A stretch of 64,000 bases of DNA, from assembly GCA_949592205.1 (NCBI GenBank), contig CATIUR010000004.1, forward strand, positions 99,483,837-99,547,836, given 5' to 3'. The stretch is from Helichrysum umbraculigerum. Lineage: Eukaryota > Streptophyta > Magnoliopsida > Asterales > Asteraceae. Of this stretch, positions 24,561-37,164 are shown piece by piece. Under the pieces are notes generated by a model. The model was not told the DNA's origin. It did no database searches and saw nothing but the letters and a program-made list of their open reading frames with translations. Position numbers and translations under genes: made by a program. Every line of letters starts with the position of its first letter. Position 1 is the first letter of the stretch.

Positions 24561-25059
24561 AAGTTGGATTTCTTTTTACATAAGGTTAACAACATTACTT
24601 CTTTCAATTGATAGCTTATTTATCATGTCTTTCCATTAATCATAATTATATGTAATATGTGTTTATGTTGATAATAATGAATCGTTTTGAAATTGTCAGT
24701 ATTCTCTTACAATTTCATTATCTGTTTATGGTTATTAAATGTTAAATAGATATTATTGTCACTATGAATTGATGGTAGGTGAGGGTTGTATATACGGATT
24801 AGTTTAATTCTTTTTATTGTTGACATATGATGGATGAATTTGTTGAAAAATCATATGGCAACTTGGGTGACTTCAAAATTATGTGAATTATCCCTTATTA
24901 TCAATCTATGAAGTGAATCGCTGTTTTCTTGGCATTATCTCAAAATTGTTGCTATTGAAGGAGGTGGCAGGGACTTACAGTTCTACACCTCGGTATATTT
25001 CTTTATTCTTGTCATAATCTGTTAATTTGGCGAAATAGAACCAGTAAATAAGAGAATAA

Positions 25060-25132
25060 TTTTTTTTAAAGCAATATTAATGCGGATTCATAACTCCCAA
25101 ATGGGACTTGAACTCTCAAGTCATGGCTGTTA
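25060..25132 (-). mobile_element. SINE 3' part, split by a Helitron
   Basis: Read on the minus strand, the joined sequence (29160-29122 then 25132-25060) runs AGCCTATTGGTATTTAGATG, continues through GAGTTCAAGTCCC (an RNA polymerase III B-box) and ends in an A-rich tail. The Helitron at 25133-29121 interrupts it, and removing the Helitron restores continuity. Confidence 0.5.
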
Positions 25133-28100
25133 TCTATACTATATACTAAATCGTAACTTTCGCTGATGTCATTAGGCAGTATCCCCCCAATCTCCTTAAG
25201 ATATCATGATGACGTGGATGTATTAAGCATCAAGAAATTATGTGGTGATTTTTAGTTTTATTTAAACCTATCTATATTCAGATTTCTTTTAGGCTTTGAT
25301 GAGTTTTACGGGTTCCCATACAAGCATGCTCCTGCACAATGTATTGATCACTGTATTTAAATTATTAGATTTAAAATTACTTTTGGTTAAAGATTTTGTG
25401 TGAGTTCCCATACACCAATCAGCAAAACTACCCATTACAAATGTGACTTAAATTGTGGGTTTCCTTCTTTTGCACGCTTTATTTCTTTTATCTGCTATCA
25501 ATACAACTTTTTCCTCTGATTGGATTATCTACCGCCCAAAAAATAAATATGTTATCTCTCCCATATTTTTTCTTCATCTACTTCCATTATGAGATTTATA
25601 AAAAAAAACCCAAAAAACCTAAAAGGATGTAAGTATTCGTTGATCCATCAATTCATCATAGTCATGATGTAAGCAATTGTTAATTTAAGATTTGATTTGG
25701 TTATCTTAGTTGTTTTCTTGATTTCCATCTCCATTTTCATCTTCCTGTTTCTATGAAACCTAGGTTCAAAATTTCTACAAAGTTGTTATTATTGCGGTGC
25801 ATATAGCAGGTAACATGATTTTCTACAAAGTTGTTCATGAATCTCCATTACTACTCCGTATTGTATATCTTCTGTGATTTCGTTTCTATGTGCGAGTTTA
25901 GGGTTCTTCCACTTTATCAGATTCTCGATTAATATATCAAGGTTAGTATTTCAATTTTGTACTCATATATATTTTTTCATTGATTTCTTATTATAGGTTT
26001 TGAATTTCAGTTTATTTGTGTGTTAAAATGTATTTGGATCTTCGTTGAACAGGGTTGCACTCGAGTTAAGATAGGGTTCCGATTTATGGCTGTCTCGGGT
26101 ATGTATTTGTTTTTAGTTAATGGTTTGATTTGGTAAACTTATAGTTGTTTCTTTTAATTTTTGGATTGCTGATGGCAAATGATGATGATAATGATATTAA
26201 AAAAAGATTGATGGCAATAGAGATAATGCCAAATGTTGATGATTATGATATGCTATTGTTGCTGCTATTCATTCATAGAAATTTAATGGTCTTTCTCAAA
26301 CTAAAATGTAATGGCCAAGATGTTTATGGCAAAAGGAAAAAAATAAAAAATGAAGAAGAAGAAAAAAAACATGTTTTTAGGGGAAATCATTATATGGGAG
26401 ACTGTTATCAAGTAAAAAGTCAAAACTTATGTGCTAGCTATTTGATTTTTGGTAAAACTTTTGTGCTAGCTTCTGCAATTTATAGGAATCAGTAACGCTA
26501 GAGTTGACTAAATTGTTGAAGCAGGCATGTCAAAAGAGTTGATTTTGTTTTTTCTAAGTTGCTTTAAGTTAATAATAGTAAATAGGTTGTTATTGACTTA
26601 TGGTTCCTTTGGGTTTTGCTAGCGCAGCCCAACTCCATAATCTTCTCTAAATGAGACGGTAATTCCAAATGCATGGAATATTGCTTATGATACTTTTAAG
26701 ATGACACATGAAAATTTACAGATGATTTGTCGGACATTTAATGCAAGTATGCAACTCCATAAATGCCTGGTCAGATGACACGATTAGTAATTTTGTCTAA
26801 TCTATTTTTATATATACTGCTTGGTTTCTTCTACTGCAAATTACAAGCTTAGAGGTGATTGTGATTATGATAAGATGATGCATGTAATTGGCAATCAACA
26901 ACACTCATACAGGTTCAAGCCCGGGTTCAAAGAACAGGCGATCTATGCTATTCCTGAGGTATGATATGATATACGGTTGTTTAAAGTAATGTTGGTGTAC
27001 CCAATTTTACTTAGTTCAGAATTCTCTAAATATTTTGACATTTTTACTGATTTCAGGAGATTGCAACACCATAAATACTTCTTAGGCCATGTTCAATAAT
27101 GAAGTGTTCTTGTGATGATGTTTGTGTTTGTTATATAAAAGCCAATCATTTGACTCAGACTTACTGCTTGATACAATAAATGAATGGATACAAAGTATTA
27201 ATGGCCAAATACTTTTTATTATTTGTGATATTTTTATTTCAGCTCATTTTGGTGTTTTAGAGGGCAGGTCTATAATAATGTGAATTTTTGCAAGACTGGA
27301 TGGAGAAGAAGTCATTGTGTGCGTTTTAAGGTATTGTCTTATGTTAGAGTTTTTCCCCCTACTTTTTTGTTTGGTTCAAAATTCTTTATTTCATACATTT
27401 ACTGGTTGAAATTGTTTGTTTATCTGATTTTTGTGTTGACTTTATAGGCTATTTAGACACATGGCAATATAGATTAAGGTACACTTTATAGTTTTGTTCT
27501 ATCCGTTGATTTCTATATTTAAGGTGTATACCGAGAAAAGTACAATACCCTTGAATATATTTATTATGCTTTTCCCTCTTCGGTTATGCTTAGCTTCTCA
27601 AGAGCATATTCGCCTTTCATATGTACAATTTTGGGGATACTGATTTTATTATTTTTTTTGCACTCTTTAGAATTTGTCTGTAAATAAGTATTTGGTTTTT
27701 ACTAATGGTTTATTATAGGGAGACGTTTGATTTGGTTTGTTGTTTTTATTGAATTCTTGGAGGAGTTATTTTTTTGCTCGCACTTGAAGCTCCTGTTATT
27801 GATGTGGATCCTTTGTCCTGGGTTAGTTTTGTTGACCTCCAGATATATGAGAATGGTGTATGCTATACGCATTTTCATAGGGGTTTTTGGTAAGTCTAAA
27901 ATCTTTATTACAGACAATGGGGTCAAATATAATTCAAAATATATATTCATTTTTTAATGGAAGCGATGTGGTTTAACAAGGGGAACTCATGATGTGCTTT
28001 TTGCAGGGTGAAAATGGTACGTAAGGCTCATAAAGATGCGAGAAATAGTTCAATAAACGGTGTTGAATAAAGGTAGAAAGGGCCGTGCCAGGCAGTTCTT

Positions 28101-29121
28101 GATCTCATATATTATGGGTTATTGATTAATCGAAGGGATGTTAAATAACAACTATTTTCGTCTGGGTATATAAAGTTTCTATGCATATATTGAAATACAG
28201 TTTCATTAGAAAAATGTTAGATAGACCTAAAAGTTTGGGTCCACGTATCCTGCCTTTAATGCTAGAATGGCTATGTACATTAAGGTATAATCTTTGCATC
28301 TTTCAGCCTTAACGGTTATATTTGCTCAAGCTTTGATGTTTCAAAATTTGTCAGCTTTATCAGATCTTCTTAAGTAGTCCCTTTAATCAGGTTGGAGATT
28401 AGGTTCAGGAGTTTTGTTTCTATAAAACTGGTGTTCAAGTTTAGGGATGCATGGGTCTTCAGATCAAGTCAATAGCGATGTGTGATTATATATTTTATAT
28501 ATTATACAAAATAAAGTGGAATTTAGAGATGATGGTGCTACCATTAGCTAAAAGAAATATTAGTAATTGCATTACGGAGTATATTATGTAGATTGATGAT
28601 TTGATTTGTGTCTTACTATTTTATGCGATAATTGAATTAAGGCCCATACAATTATTACTTCAAGTTAACATTTGTACCACATGACTAATTGCTTATATAC
28701 GTAACTACATTTTACTTTGATAAAAGTTTATATAATAAGTAAACCTGGGATCCATGCTCATAAATAGAATGAGTTTTTAACTTTTTATGATCAAATCATA
28801 GATACAGTCAAATTATACACTCATATAGACACAATCTTTTAAGTTTATTGTTTAACCCATAGAATTAAAATTATGTATGGCTTTTATTTTTTCATGTCTA
28901 AACCCAATGTACGTCCAATTTAATTACGATGTTAGTTCAAATCGCATCTTTTTTATTGACTACGGAATACAATACATAAAGGCATCATTAAATTATAATA
29001 TCACAAAATTTATTATGTAAATCTTATTTCGAAATTTATTATAATTAAAATAAAATTAATAAATCTTATAATTTAAATTTCTTTATTATCAAACCCGTGT
29101 TGTCACGGGTACATAAACTAG
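25133..29121 (+). mobile_element. Helitron, 3989 bp, complete termini
   Basis: Starts A|TCTATACTATATACTAAATC and ends with hairpin CCCGTG-TTGT-CACGGG, seven bases, CTAG|T. The element sits between A and T without target duplication, as Helitrons do. No RepHel gene is present, so it is non-autonomous. Exon-like pieces occur (e.g. 26905-26958 reading RFKPGFKEQAIYAIPE before GTATGA) but no gene is identifiable; frames such as 26145-26495 look fortuitous. Its 3' end matches that of the Helitron at 53845-55199, which implies one family. Confidence 0.85.
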
Positions 29122-29359
29122 TATCATCTAAATACCAATAGGCTAATTATCATTTTGTGCAAATAATAAGAATTGATACCAATCTGTACACTTCGATGCA
29201 GTTAGCTTAATAAATGATATGAGTATGCAGAAAGTTGGTTTTTTCTCCATTATTGAAATTAGCCATCCTTAAAACCATATTTTTATAACTAATATGAATT
29301 GATTGTGTGTGGAAATATGTTTCATTACTAACATTTTGAGGTTTCTTAAATTTACTCAG

Positions 29360-29979
29360 GGTGTCTTCACCGGTTCATGTGGAACCGCTTTGGACCATGG
29401 TGCAGTTGTGGTTGGGTACGAAACCGAAGATGGCAAGGATTACTGGATCGTTAGAAACTCATGGTGTTCGGAATGGGGTGAGCAAGTGTACATTAGAATG
29501 GAGCAAAATATTCAAGTTAAGAAGGGTAAATGTGGTATTGCAATGGAAGCATCTTACCCAATCAAGAGTGGTTTGAACCCACATAACCTTGGTCCATCAC
29601 CCCTATGCCAGTCACACCTGAAATTGTTTGTGATTCGTACTTCACGTGTCCTTAAGGTACCACTTGCTGTTGCGTCTATGAATACAGTGGCTCGTGCTTT
29701 ACATGGGGCTGTTGCCCATTGGAAGGCGCCTTGTGCTGTAATGATCAATCACTACAGTTGTTGCCCCCATGATTACCCTGTTTACAACGTGCGTCGTGGC
29801 ACATGTTCCAAAGGTTAAAAAATATTAATACAAAAGTAGTTTTTGCCCATTTTGACACCTCTAACGGGTTCATTTTGTGCAACAGGGAAACAACAGTCCA
29901 TTGAAAATTAATGCGCTAAAGCCTATTCTTGCTACACCAACTAGCTCAAAAGGCTCGGTGTTTAAGAAGCGATTATAGT
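29360..29979 (+). pseudogene. Papain-type cysteine protease pseudogene (RD21-like, granulin)
   Basis: Only the last two exons of an RD21-type vacuolar cysteine protease are present. After an acceptor at 29359 it reads GVFTGSCGTALDHG (catalytic His in DHG) and DYWIVRNSWCSEWG (catalytic Asn in NSW; the usual NSWG is NSWC), then CGIAMEASYPIKSG. The Pro-rich linker and granulin domain follow but are shifted out of frame near 29600 and back near 29745, with a stop at 29653-29655 in the original frame. The final exon after the acceptor at 29885 is intact (ILATPTSSKGSVFKKR). The prodomain and the catalytic Cys region are missing. The fragment lies between two Helitron ends and could be Helitron-captured. 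Confidence 0.85.
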
Positions 29980-31047
29980 GGCGAACGAGAAAAAAGAGCT
30001 CAGGCATCAACATGGTTATACCCTTAGTTGAAGAAGTGATTACCTAATTTGAATTATTGAATTTTAAATTGAGACAATTTGATTATTATTATCTGATGGT
30101 AGCAAGCTGCCTATCAGACTGAGTTGTACGTACTCTGCATTATGAAATTTGAAGTTTTCATCTTGATGACAATGCAGGTCAACTCACCCTGAGAGAGTAT
30201 ACTCAGACATGGAAACCCCTTTCTATTAGTAGTGAATTAGCAATTTATGCCCTCTTTAAGGATTTGTGTATCTGAATTTTATTTATGAAGTCCGTAGCAA
30301 GAATTTAAGGTATATTTTTTAATTGATTTTCAAACACAGCTTTGTTAGCTGTAGGTCGACCATTCTCTTCAATGTCTATTTAATCCACCAATCGCAACAA
30401 GCTTGCAATAACAGTGTCCAAGTAAGAACTAAACTAAAACATAAAATCTTTTTTATTTTTTGCAAAATCAATTAACAACATTTTATAATTGTTTTGAGAA
30501 AGTGTTTTCTTTAACACATCTAATATGTATAGTAATTTGGTATTCAATTTATAAAGAAAAGTCCTAATACAATTTTGTATAATTAATATAAATAGCAAAG
30601 ATAAAATCTTAACAAAATCTTTTAATTTTTATGAAAAAGTTGTTTGTTAATGTTTAAATTATCTTCCATGATTATCACCGGATCTAATTTCTCCTAAAAA
30701 ATACTGTATGATCATTAACAAATCTTTAGTAAAAATCTTTCTTATTAAAATACTCAATATCTAAACAAAATATATTCTACTAATAATTTTTAACAAAATT
30801 TATATAATTGCAATTGTTTACGCCTAATAGGAAATATAATAACTAAAAGAATACTAAAAAAACATAAATTAATCAAAAGGACATAGAATACTTAAATAAT
30901 TACAGTAATCAACGATACATTAACTATTCTTTAATTGATATTATATCGATATAAAAATTCTATTGACTATATCATACATTTTTTAACACAACAAATATAT
31001 ATCTCTTTTATCTTAAAAATTAAATTTTATAAAATCAAATGTCTTAG
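29980..31047. other. AT-rich sequence before a Helitron end
   Basis: No gene seen; long A/T-rich runs. Possibly the body of the Helitron that ends at 31075. Confidence 0.35.
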
Positions 31048-31075
31048 CCCGCGTTATCGCGGGTCCTTTATCTAG
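31048..31075 (+). mobile_element. Helitron 3' terminus
   Basis: Hairpin CCCGCG-TTAT-CGCGGG, eight bases, CTAG, then T. The stem is perfect, so the copy is fairly young. The matching 5' end was not found between 29122 and here. It may lie upstream of 25133, in which case the complete Helitron is nested in this one and the protease fragment is part of its cargo. Confidence 0.65.
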
Positions 31076-31326
31076 TTCCTATTATAACATTTTTCATTTT
31101 TTTATTCACAATTAGAAAAAATAGTTTTAAGAAGAATTATACAACAAATCATTTCCTTCTAGTGTTTTTGGTACCGCAAAATGCGATGACCGTAAATTTT
31201 TGTCGTCACTGGCGGCGGCGATTTTTTTTTTTTCTTTCTATTATTTTGAGTTGACAAAATTATAAAAAATTCACTAATTAACTTGGAAATAATAATTTTA
31301 TGTAATTTTAGATTTTAGGGGTAGCT

Positions 31327-31515
31327 GTAGGGGTGTACATAAATGGTCCGGAACCGCTAGAACCGATAAACCGAACCAAGACCGGACCAGAACCGAACCG
31401 GACCGTAGCACAACGGTCCGGTTCTCGGTTCTATATTTTAGCCTTAATGGTTCATGGTGCGGTTCGGTTCTAAAACCGGTAAAAACGGTTCGAACCGCCA
31501 GAACCGATTTATAGG
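31327..31515. mobile_element. Truncated hAT-like element with AACCGG repeats
   Basis: Starts TAGGGGTGTACATAAA and carries many subterminal CGGTTC/GAACCG motifs like the hAT elements at 32171 and 33759. No opposite terminus is seen before the CACTA element. Confidence 0.5.
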
Positions 31516-31806
31516 AAAAAAGAAATATATACTTGATATATGTAATTTTAATATCGATAGAAATTGAGTTATATAATTAGATTTTAAAAAATTGTTATAT
31601 TTATTATAAGTATATGTTTTTTTAGATTTTTATCTTCTATATTACATGCACCAATATAATTCAACTTACATTTTCTTTCTATTATTCGTCGTCTAGATAC
31701 TTCCCCGATCATTTTTTTTTTTTATAGATTGTTAACGACATTTAATAAATCTTTTTGGGAACTTGATTAACCCTATTCTTTTGTATTCGACATACATACA
31801 TGTTTT

Positions 31807-33252
31807 CACTACAACAAAAAAGCTATTTGTTCACACTTTTTTTTCTTCACAATTTTAAAAAGTATGAACTTTTTGTTAAATTTATCACACTTATAGATGT
31901 GTATAAATTTATAACATTTATAAGCGTGATATATCATCACATTTGCACACATAAAGATGTAAGAAAAAAAAGTTCACACTTATTAATGTGTATAAACATA
32001 AACTTGATCACACTTAAAAATATAAAGTAAACTTGTCACACCTCATTTCCTCACACAAAAGAAGTGTGAACAAATTGGGTGTCACAAATTTAGTTTAACA
32101 CTTTTAGGTGTGATAAAGTTTATATTTGTACACACCAATAAGTGTGAACTTTTTTTTCATACACTTTTATTAGGGGTGGGCAATATACGGTTTGAAACCG
32201 TTTAAACCGAAAAATCGAACCGAATAAAACCGATTTTAGACCAAACCGATTTCAAATTCGGTTTTTGGTTTGGTTTTAACCGAAACCGAATTCATTAAAC
32301 GGTTTACAGTTCGGTTAATGGTTTCAAAAAAAATTTAAACGGTTAAACCGAACACCGAATTCAAAAATATTATACTTTTTTTTTTTAATTTTTAAATATA
32401 TGTATGATGTATAATTAGTAATAATAAATAATAATTCTTATATTATATTTTGTATAATTCTTCATCAAAACTATAAACTAAATAACATTAGTCAAAGTGG
32501 TTTACGATGATCTATTTAGTCGGTGTTCTTGAGTGCAATTCATAAGATGTCCTTGTGCTACTATTTAAATAAAGTTTGTTTTGCTTAACATATTTCAACC
32601 TTTAAGTCATGTGCAAATCATCTAAGTTCTTAACTGTTTTAAGACACAACACTTATTATAAGAGAGCCTTTTGTGGGTTATATGTTAACGTTTTTAATAA
32701 TTTCACGTTGAGTTTGTTTTAAATATTATGGTTGTACAATGCTTGATCGAATGAATTTTGAAGAGTTGGTATTTGTTAAATTAATATATAGCATTTGTAT
32801 GTTTTTAATAAACACTTGAGTCAGAAATATAATGCACGAAGCTATGTAATTAAAATGGCAAACCACTTTGACTAATGTTCTTTAGTTTATATTTTGCACA
32901 AGAAACTCCAATTCGATTTTCGGTTTCAAACCGGCTTCAAACCGAAACTGAACCGTATTCCAAGTCGGTTTTCGGTTCGGTTAAATACACTGAACTCGGT
33001 GTACGGTTCGGTTTACGGTTTGGTTCCCAAAAATTTTCAAACCGAGGAAACCGAACCGAATTCAAACCGTAAACCGTAGACCGCACCGATGAACACCCCT
33101 AACTTGTATGTGTGAACATATGATGATTTTTCACCCTTATAAATGTTAAAAATTTATACACATTTATAAGTGTGAAAAATTGGACAAAAAAGTTCACATT
33201 TTTTAAAAGTGTGTAGAAAAAGGTGTGAATAGATAACTTTTTTGTTGTAGTG
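31807..33252. mobile_element. Non-autonomous CACTA element
   Basis: CACTACAACAAAAAAGC at the left pairs with TTTTTTGTTGTAGTG at the right, with TTT target duplications at 31804-31806 and 33253-33255. Subterminal TTCACACTT/AAGTGTGAA motifs recur in both orientations, as expected for transposase-binding repeats of En/Spm elements. There is no transposase gene. A hAT element is inserted at 32171-33101. Confidence 0.93.
32171..33101. mobile_element. hAT element copy 1, nested in the CACTA
   Basis: Ends TAGGGGTG and CACCCCTA; flanking octamers ACTTTTAT (32163-32170) and ACTTGTAT (33102-33109) differ at one base. Subterminal AAACCG/CGGTTT repeats are dense at both ends. 931 bp, non-coding. Nearly identical to 40560-41483. 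Confidence 0.9.
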
Positions 33253-33280
33253 TTTGTTTGAAAAAAAACATAGATGTATC

Positions 33281-33460
33281 CAGGGGCGGAGCCATGTAGA
33301 TGGTGTGGGTAATAGTTGCTACGGGTCCATTCGTTACATATAGTGTAAATTTCTTATAAAAAAAATTGCACTTTTTGTTACATTATTTGTTTGTACTACG
33401 GGTTTACAAAAAGTAAGATACCAATGTTACGGGTCACTGTAAATCCTGGATCTGCCACTT
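33281..33460. mobile_element. hAT MITE, CAGGGGCGGAGC type
   Basis: 180 bp starting CAGGGGCGGAGCC and ending GATCTGCCACTT, with exact 8-bp duplications GATGTATC at 33273-33280 and 33461-33468. Same 5' terminus as the MITE at 59887. Confidence 0.85.
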
Positions 33461-33937
33461 GATGTATCCATATTATGTTTGAATTACAACAACGTTTTAG
33501 TATTGATTATTAGATGTGTTCGGAGTTAGGGTTTTTAAATTATGATCATATGATGTCCAAACTCCTCCAACTCTTTGTTTTCTTGCGCTGCATCTATATT
33601 GGTTTTTCAAGATTTTAAACTTTCATTGTCTCTCCAAGAATACAAAGGTTTATTTTAATTATCTTGTATAATTTGGATATAATATATATTATTTCATTCA
33701 ATTTTAATATTAATTTTTAGTTCCATACTTTCATTAAATAGCCTGGGTTCATCATTATTTGGGGTGTTCACAAAACCAGCAAAACTGCGAAAACCGGCCG
33801 AACCGTGTCCACTGGTCCAGTCCGGTTTGGTTCTTGGCGGTTCGGTCCGCGGTTTCAAAAATACTAAACCGGATTGAACCGGTCCGGTCTACGGTTTCTA
33901 ATAGAAATCAACCGTTCACTAATATAATATTTATAAT

Positions 33938-33984
<47 letters not shown>

Positions 33985-34537
33985 TTAATATTAAAATAGG
34001 GATTGATTAGGCAAATCATATTGTATTTAGTTTTGATGTTTAACAAAAAGCCTCACTGTGATTACCAAATAAATCACTAAGTTTATTATTTAATTACCCT
34101 TTTACCCCTAATTAACCCTAATTATCACTAATTTAAATCTACCTAATACGTATACATTCAACCCCCTAATTCAAAGCCTGCAGATTATCTTTCAAATTCA
34201 AATTCTTGTAGTGCGCCTTTCAGGCACTGGTTTTGATCTCCTTTTCATCTCCATGGATTCATCATTAACTATGGCCAACTGTTTACTTTCTAAAGGGGCT
34301 TGATCTTTTCTATAAACTCAATCACCAACATCGACTGAAACCATAGGGCTAAAGGTCTGATACTACATCTTCTTTACTGGAGATAAAACTAGGTTTTCAA
34401 TTTCATATATTAGACTATTGTGTGTTTTTTTATAGGTTCTTCTCTTTTTATTTGCTCTTGTATTTCAATTTTATTTGTGGTTTTTATGGTTTTGCCAATT
34501 GATATAATGGGTGTACGTTGTGCTATCTTTTGGTTGA

Positions 34538-34722
34538 TGTAATTGTAAATCGTGTGTTTGCGAAGCCCCCATTTTGGAGCTGTTCTTTGTAATGTTTCTT
34601 CTCTCTTATATATTAAAATAGGGATTGATTGGGCAAATCATTTTGTATTTAGCTTTGTAATTGTAAATTGTGTGTTTGCGAAGCCCCCATTTTGGAGCTG
34701 TTCTTTGTAAAGTTTCTTCTCT
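34538..34722. repeat. ~119-bp tandem duplication near the Helitron 5' end
   Basis: The block GTGTGTTTGCGAAGCCCCCA to GTTTCTTCTCT occurs twice, 119 bp apart. The second 5'-like motif TCTCTTATATATTAAAATAG at about 34603 belongs to it. Confidence 0.85.
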
Positions 34723-35509
34723 GTTATGATATAAAACACATTATAACTATTACATGATTGAGACTTATGATTCTAATTGTTTTTAAATAGTCTAATAGGG
34801 TTCATATGTTAATTGAACATACATATGGTTGTCGATAAGTGCAGGGATATATCTAGCGGCTATCTTTGTGGAAGCATCCTCACATCACCATTGAATCAGG
34901 GAACTTTTCAATTTTGTAAGTATGATGCATGGAGATGAAAAAGAGATGAAAAAGACAATATGAAGGGATGTCAAAAGAACAATCAATGTAATCTGGCAAA
35001 AGAAATTATGACCTTTGATCAAGTGGTAATGACCTCATTTGCCAATAATCTGCTCCTTAGATCTTCAAATTTATGTTATGTTTCATGATTTTAATGGAAC
35101 TAACAAGATTTCATGTTGGAAGATTTGATATATCGCTTTATTTTTAATAAGAATGTCGATGACCGTATGGTAGTATCGTGGTTTGAGAAGCTGTGTATAT
35201 CGTAGCATCACGTTATGGTAGCCACAACTGTTTGAGAAGATGTTCATTTGTATCTTATGTAGGTTCTGATTCCCAATCAATTATCCATTGATTTAACATA
35301 TCTTTAAACGGCGGTTGGTCATTCTCAACTGCATTTAATGGGTGGGTCGTGTCAGATTGCACTGCTGAGGGATTAAAAGCGAGTATTCATATTTTAGCAA
35401 ATATAAGTTATCCGTTACTGCTTAATATATTGATTTATTTATATTAACGTTCATAAATTCCATTATCAGGTTGCACTCATGCTATCCAAATTGCTATCAC
35501 GCGTTGTTG

Positions 35510-35680
35510 GTAAACCGTTCGATGTAAAGCGACTATATGATGCAGTTAATGTTATTCCATATCTACAGGTAAACCGTTCGATGTAAAGCGACTACATCTA
35601 GATGAGGATTCAAAAGAAACTGCACTCATGGAGGCCAAATTATAGAAGTTATGCGAGCTGCTCTCATATGTAAGTTTTTC
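35510..35680 (+). pseudogene. Exon-like captured fragment with direct repeat
   Basis: GGTAAACCGTTCGATGTAAA occurs twice, about 70 bp apart. The second copy follows an AG and reads GKPFDVKRLHLDEDSKETAL before a stop at the end of EAKL. It looks like a decayed exon carried by the Helitron; the source gene is not recognised. Confidence 0.35.
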
Positions 35681-36222
35681 AAGAATATATTTTGTTATGT
35701 CGTTTTCCTATTGGGGGTAATAAATGATTAGTCACTTCTAATCACTTGTGGTTGTTTTATGCTTATTGAAATCACTGTACTTAATAACTGTACTAATTTC
35801 ATAATCTGGAGTTTAGTTTCTCTGATGTCTCTCTTTTAAGAGTTGAAAAGTGACATTTTTTGACATGCAAATCAATGTTTTTCTAGGAATAACTGATATA
35901 GGAGGCCAGATAGATTTCATGACTTGGCATCTCTATTCCATGTAAGCTCTACAACTCACTTTTCATTGCTTAACGGATCCCTTTTTGGGGCTTCTATGAT
36001 CTGTTTATCTATATCAAGTGATAAGGAATATTGATAGTTATTGGTCCTTTTTATATATGTACGGTTTTATACTATAGTCTATGGCTCTATGCTGAAAATC
36101 TGACCCTCTTTTTTTCCATCTAAGGTAATCAATCAGCTTAGGAGATTAGATAAAGGTCTCCTTGTCACCATCAAATTCTATAGACCACCTTTCAACTAAT
36201 GTCTACTGAAAGTACTTGTAAG

Positions 36223-37164
36223 CATAGTTGTCGACTCGTGACTCGTAGCGTGACTCGTTTTTGCGATTTTTGACTCGTGACTCGAATCATGACTCGACTC
36301 GTAAGAGTCATAATATATATATATATATATAGTTTATTAATAATTATAAGAAGTATTAATTAAAGCATAAACTTGTTTAGGTTTCCTTCCTGGATCCTTA
36401 GAAATATTGTTTAAATATGTTAGTACTTTGTAATATAAAAAAGGAGTAACATGCAAATAAAATTAAACGGACACTAGATATATTAATTTATTAATTAATA
36501 TTAATATTAATACTAAAATAAAGTAGAAATAATGAAATAGTGTATTTGTTTTTGAAAAGAAGAAAACAATCAAATCAAAGGTACTAAAGTTAAACCACCC
36601 CATCACTCCTTTTCAATTTCATAGCTGTAAAACGTCCTTTTCTCACTTATTTCAATAGATCAAAACCCTCTTTACTTTCACATCTATCAAATGAAAATCA
36701 AAACTCAATTTCTTTAACTCAATTTCATTTACAAACTTCAACTCTCTGTAACAATGACTTCCTTCTTCAAAAAGATGCAACAGACAAGTCTTTTTGCTTA
36801 CTTCTCTAACTTGTATGAATTCTGAGTGAAGATAAAGATGAACAAGTCCCAATTCTATCTATTTTCTTCTCTATTTGATCATGTCCAGCAGTGAAATTCA
36901 GTGGAGAAACACGAATGCACACATCTAAGAGGCTGATCTTGCTTGATGCCGCGGTAAAAGGGTTCAACTCGGGTGTATTTTTCCCCCTTTTGCGACTCGA
37001 ATAATTTACGAGTCGAGTCGACTCGGAGCGAGTCAAGTAAAATTTGCGAGTCAGAGTCCGAGTCATGTTATTTTTCGAGTCACTAACCGAGTCGTCTCAT
37101 TTTTGGGTTTTATGACTCGACTCGTACGAGTCGACTCGTGACTCGTACGAGTCTAACAACTATG
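36223..37164. mobile_element. hAT element with GACTCG subterminal repeats
   Basis: Termini CATAGTTGTCGACTCG and CGAGTCTAACAACTATG, flanked by exact 8-bp duplications CTTGTAAG (36215-36222 and 37165-37172). Each end carries a dense array of GACTCG/CGAGTC motifs in both orientations. The 942-bp interior is non-coding. Nested inside the Helitron. Confidence 0.9.

Noticed and set aside
26145..26495. 116-codon ORF in the Helitron
   Set aside because: Low-complexity Lys/Asp/Asn composition, no domain and no splice context.
29303..29818. Functional cysteine protease
   Set aside because: The catalytic Cys domain is missing, and the granulin part has frameshifts and a stop.
32875..33079. Short overlapping ORFs, repeated at 41264-41489
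   Set aside because: They lie in the AACCG subterminal repeats of the two hAT copies; similarity reflects the transposon, not a protein.
34595..34650. Start of a second, independent Helitron
   Set aside because: The 5'-like motif is explained by the 119-bp tandem duplication.
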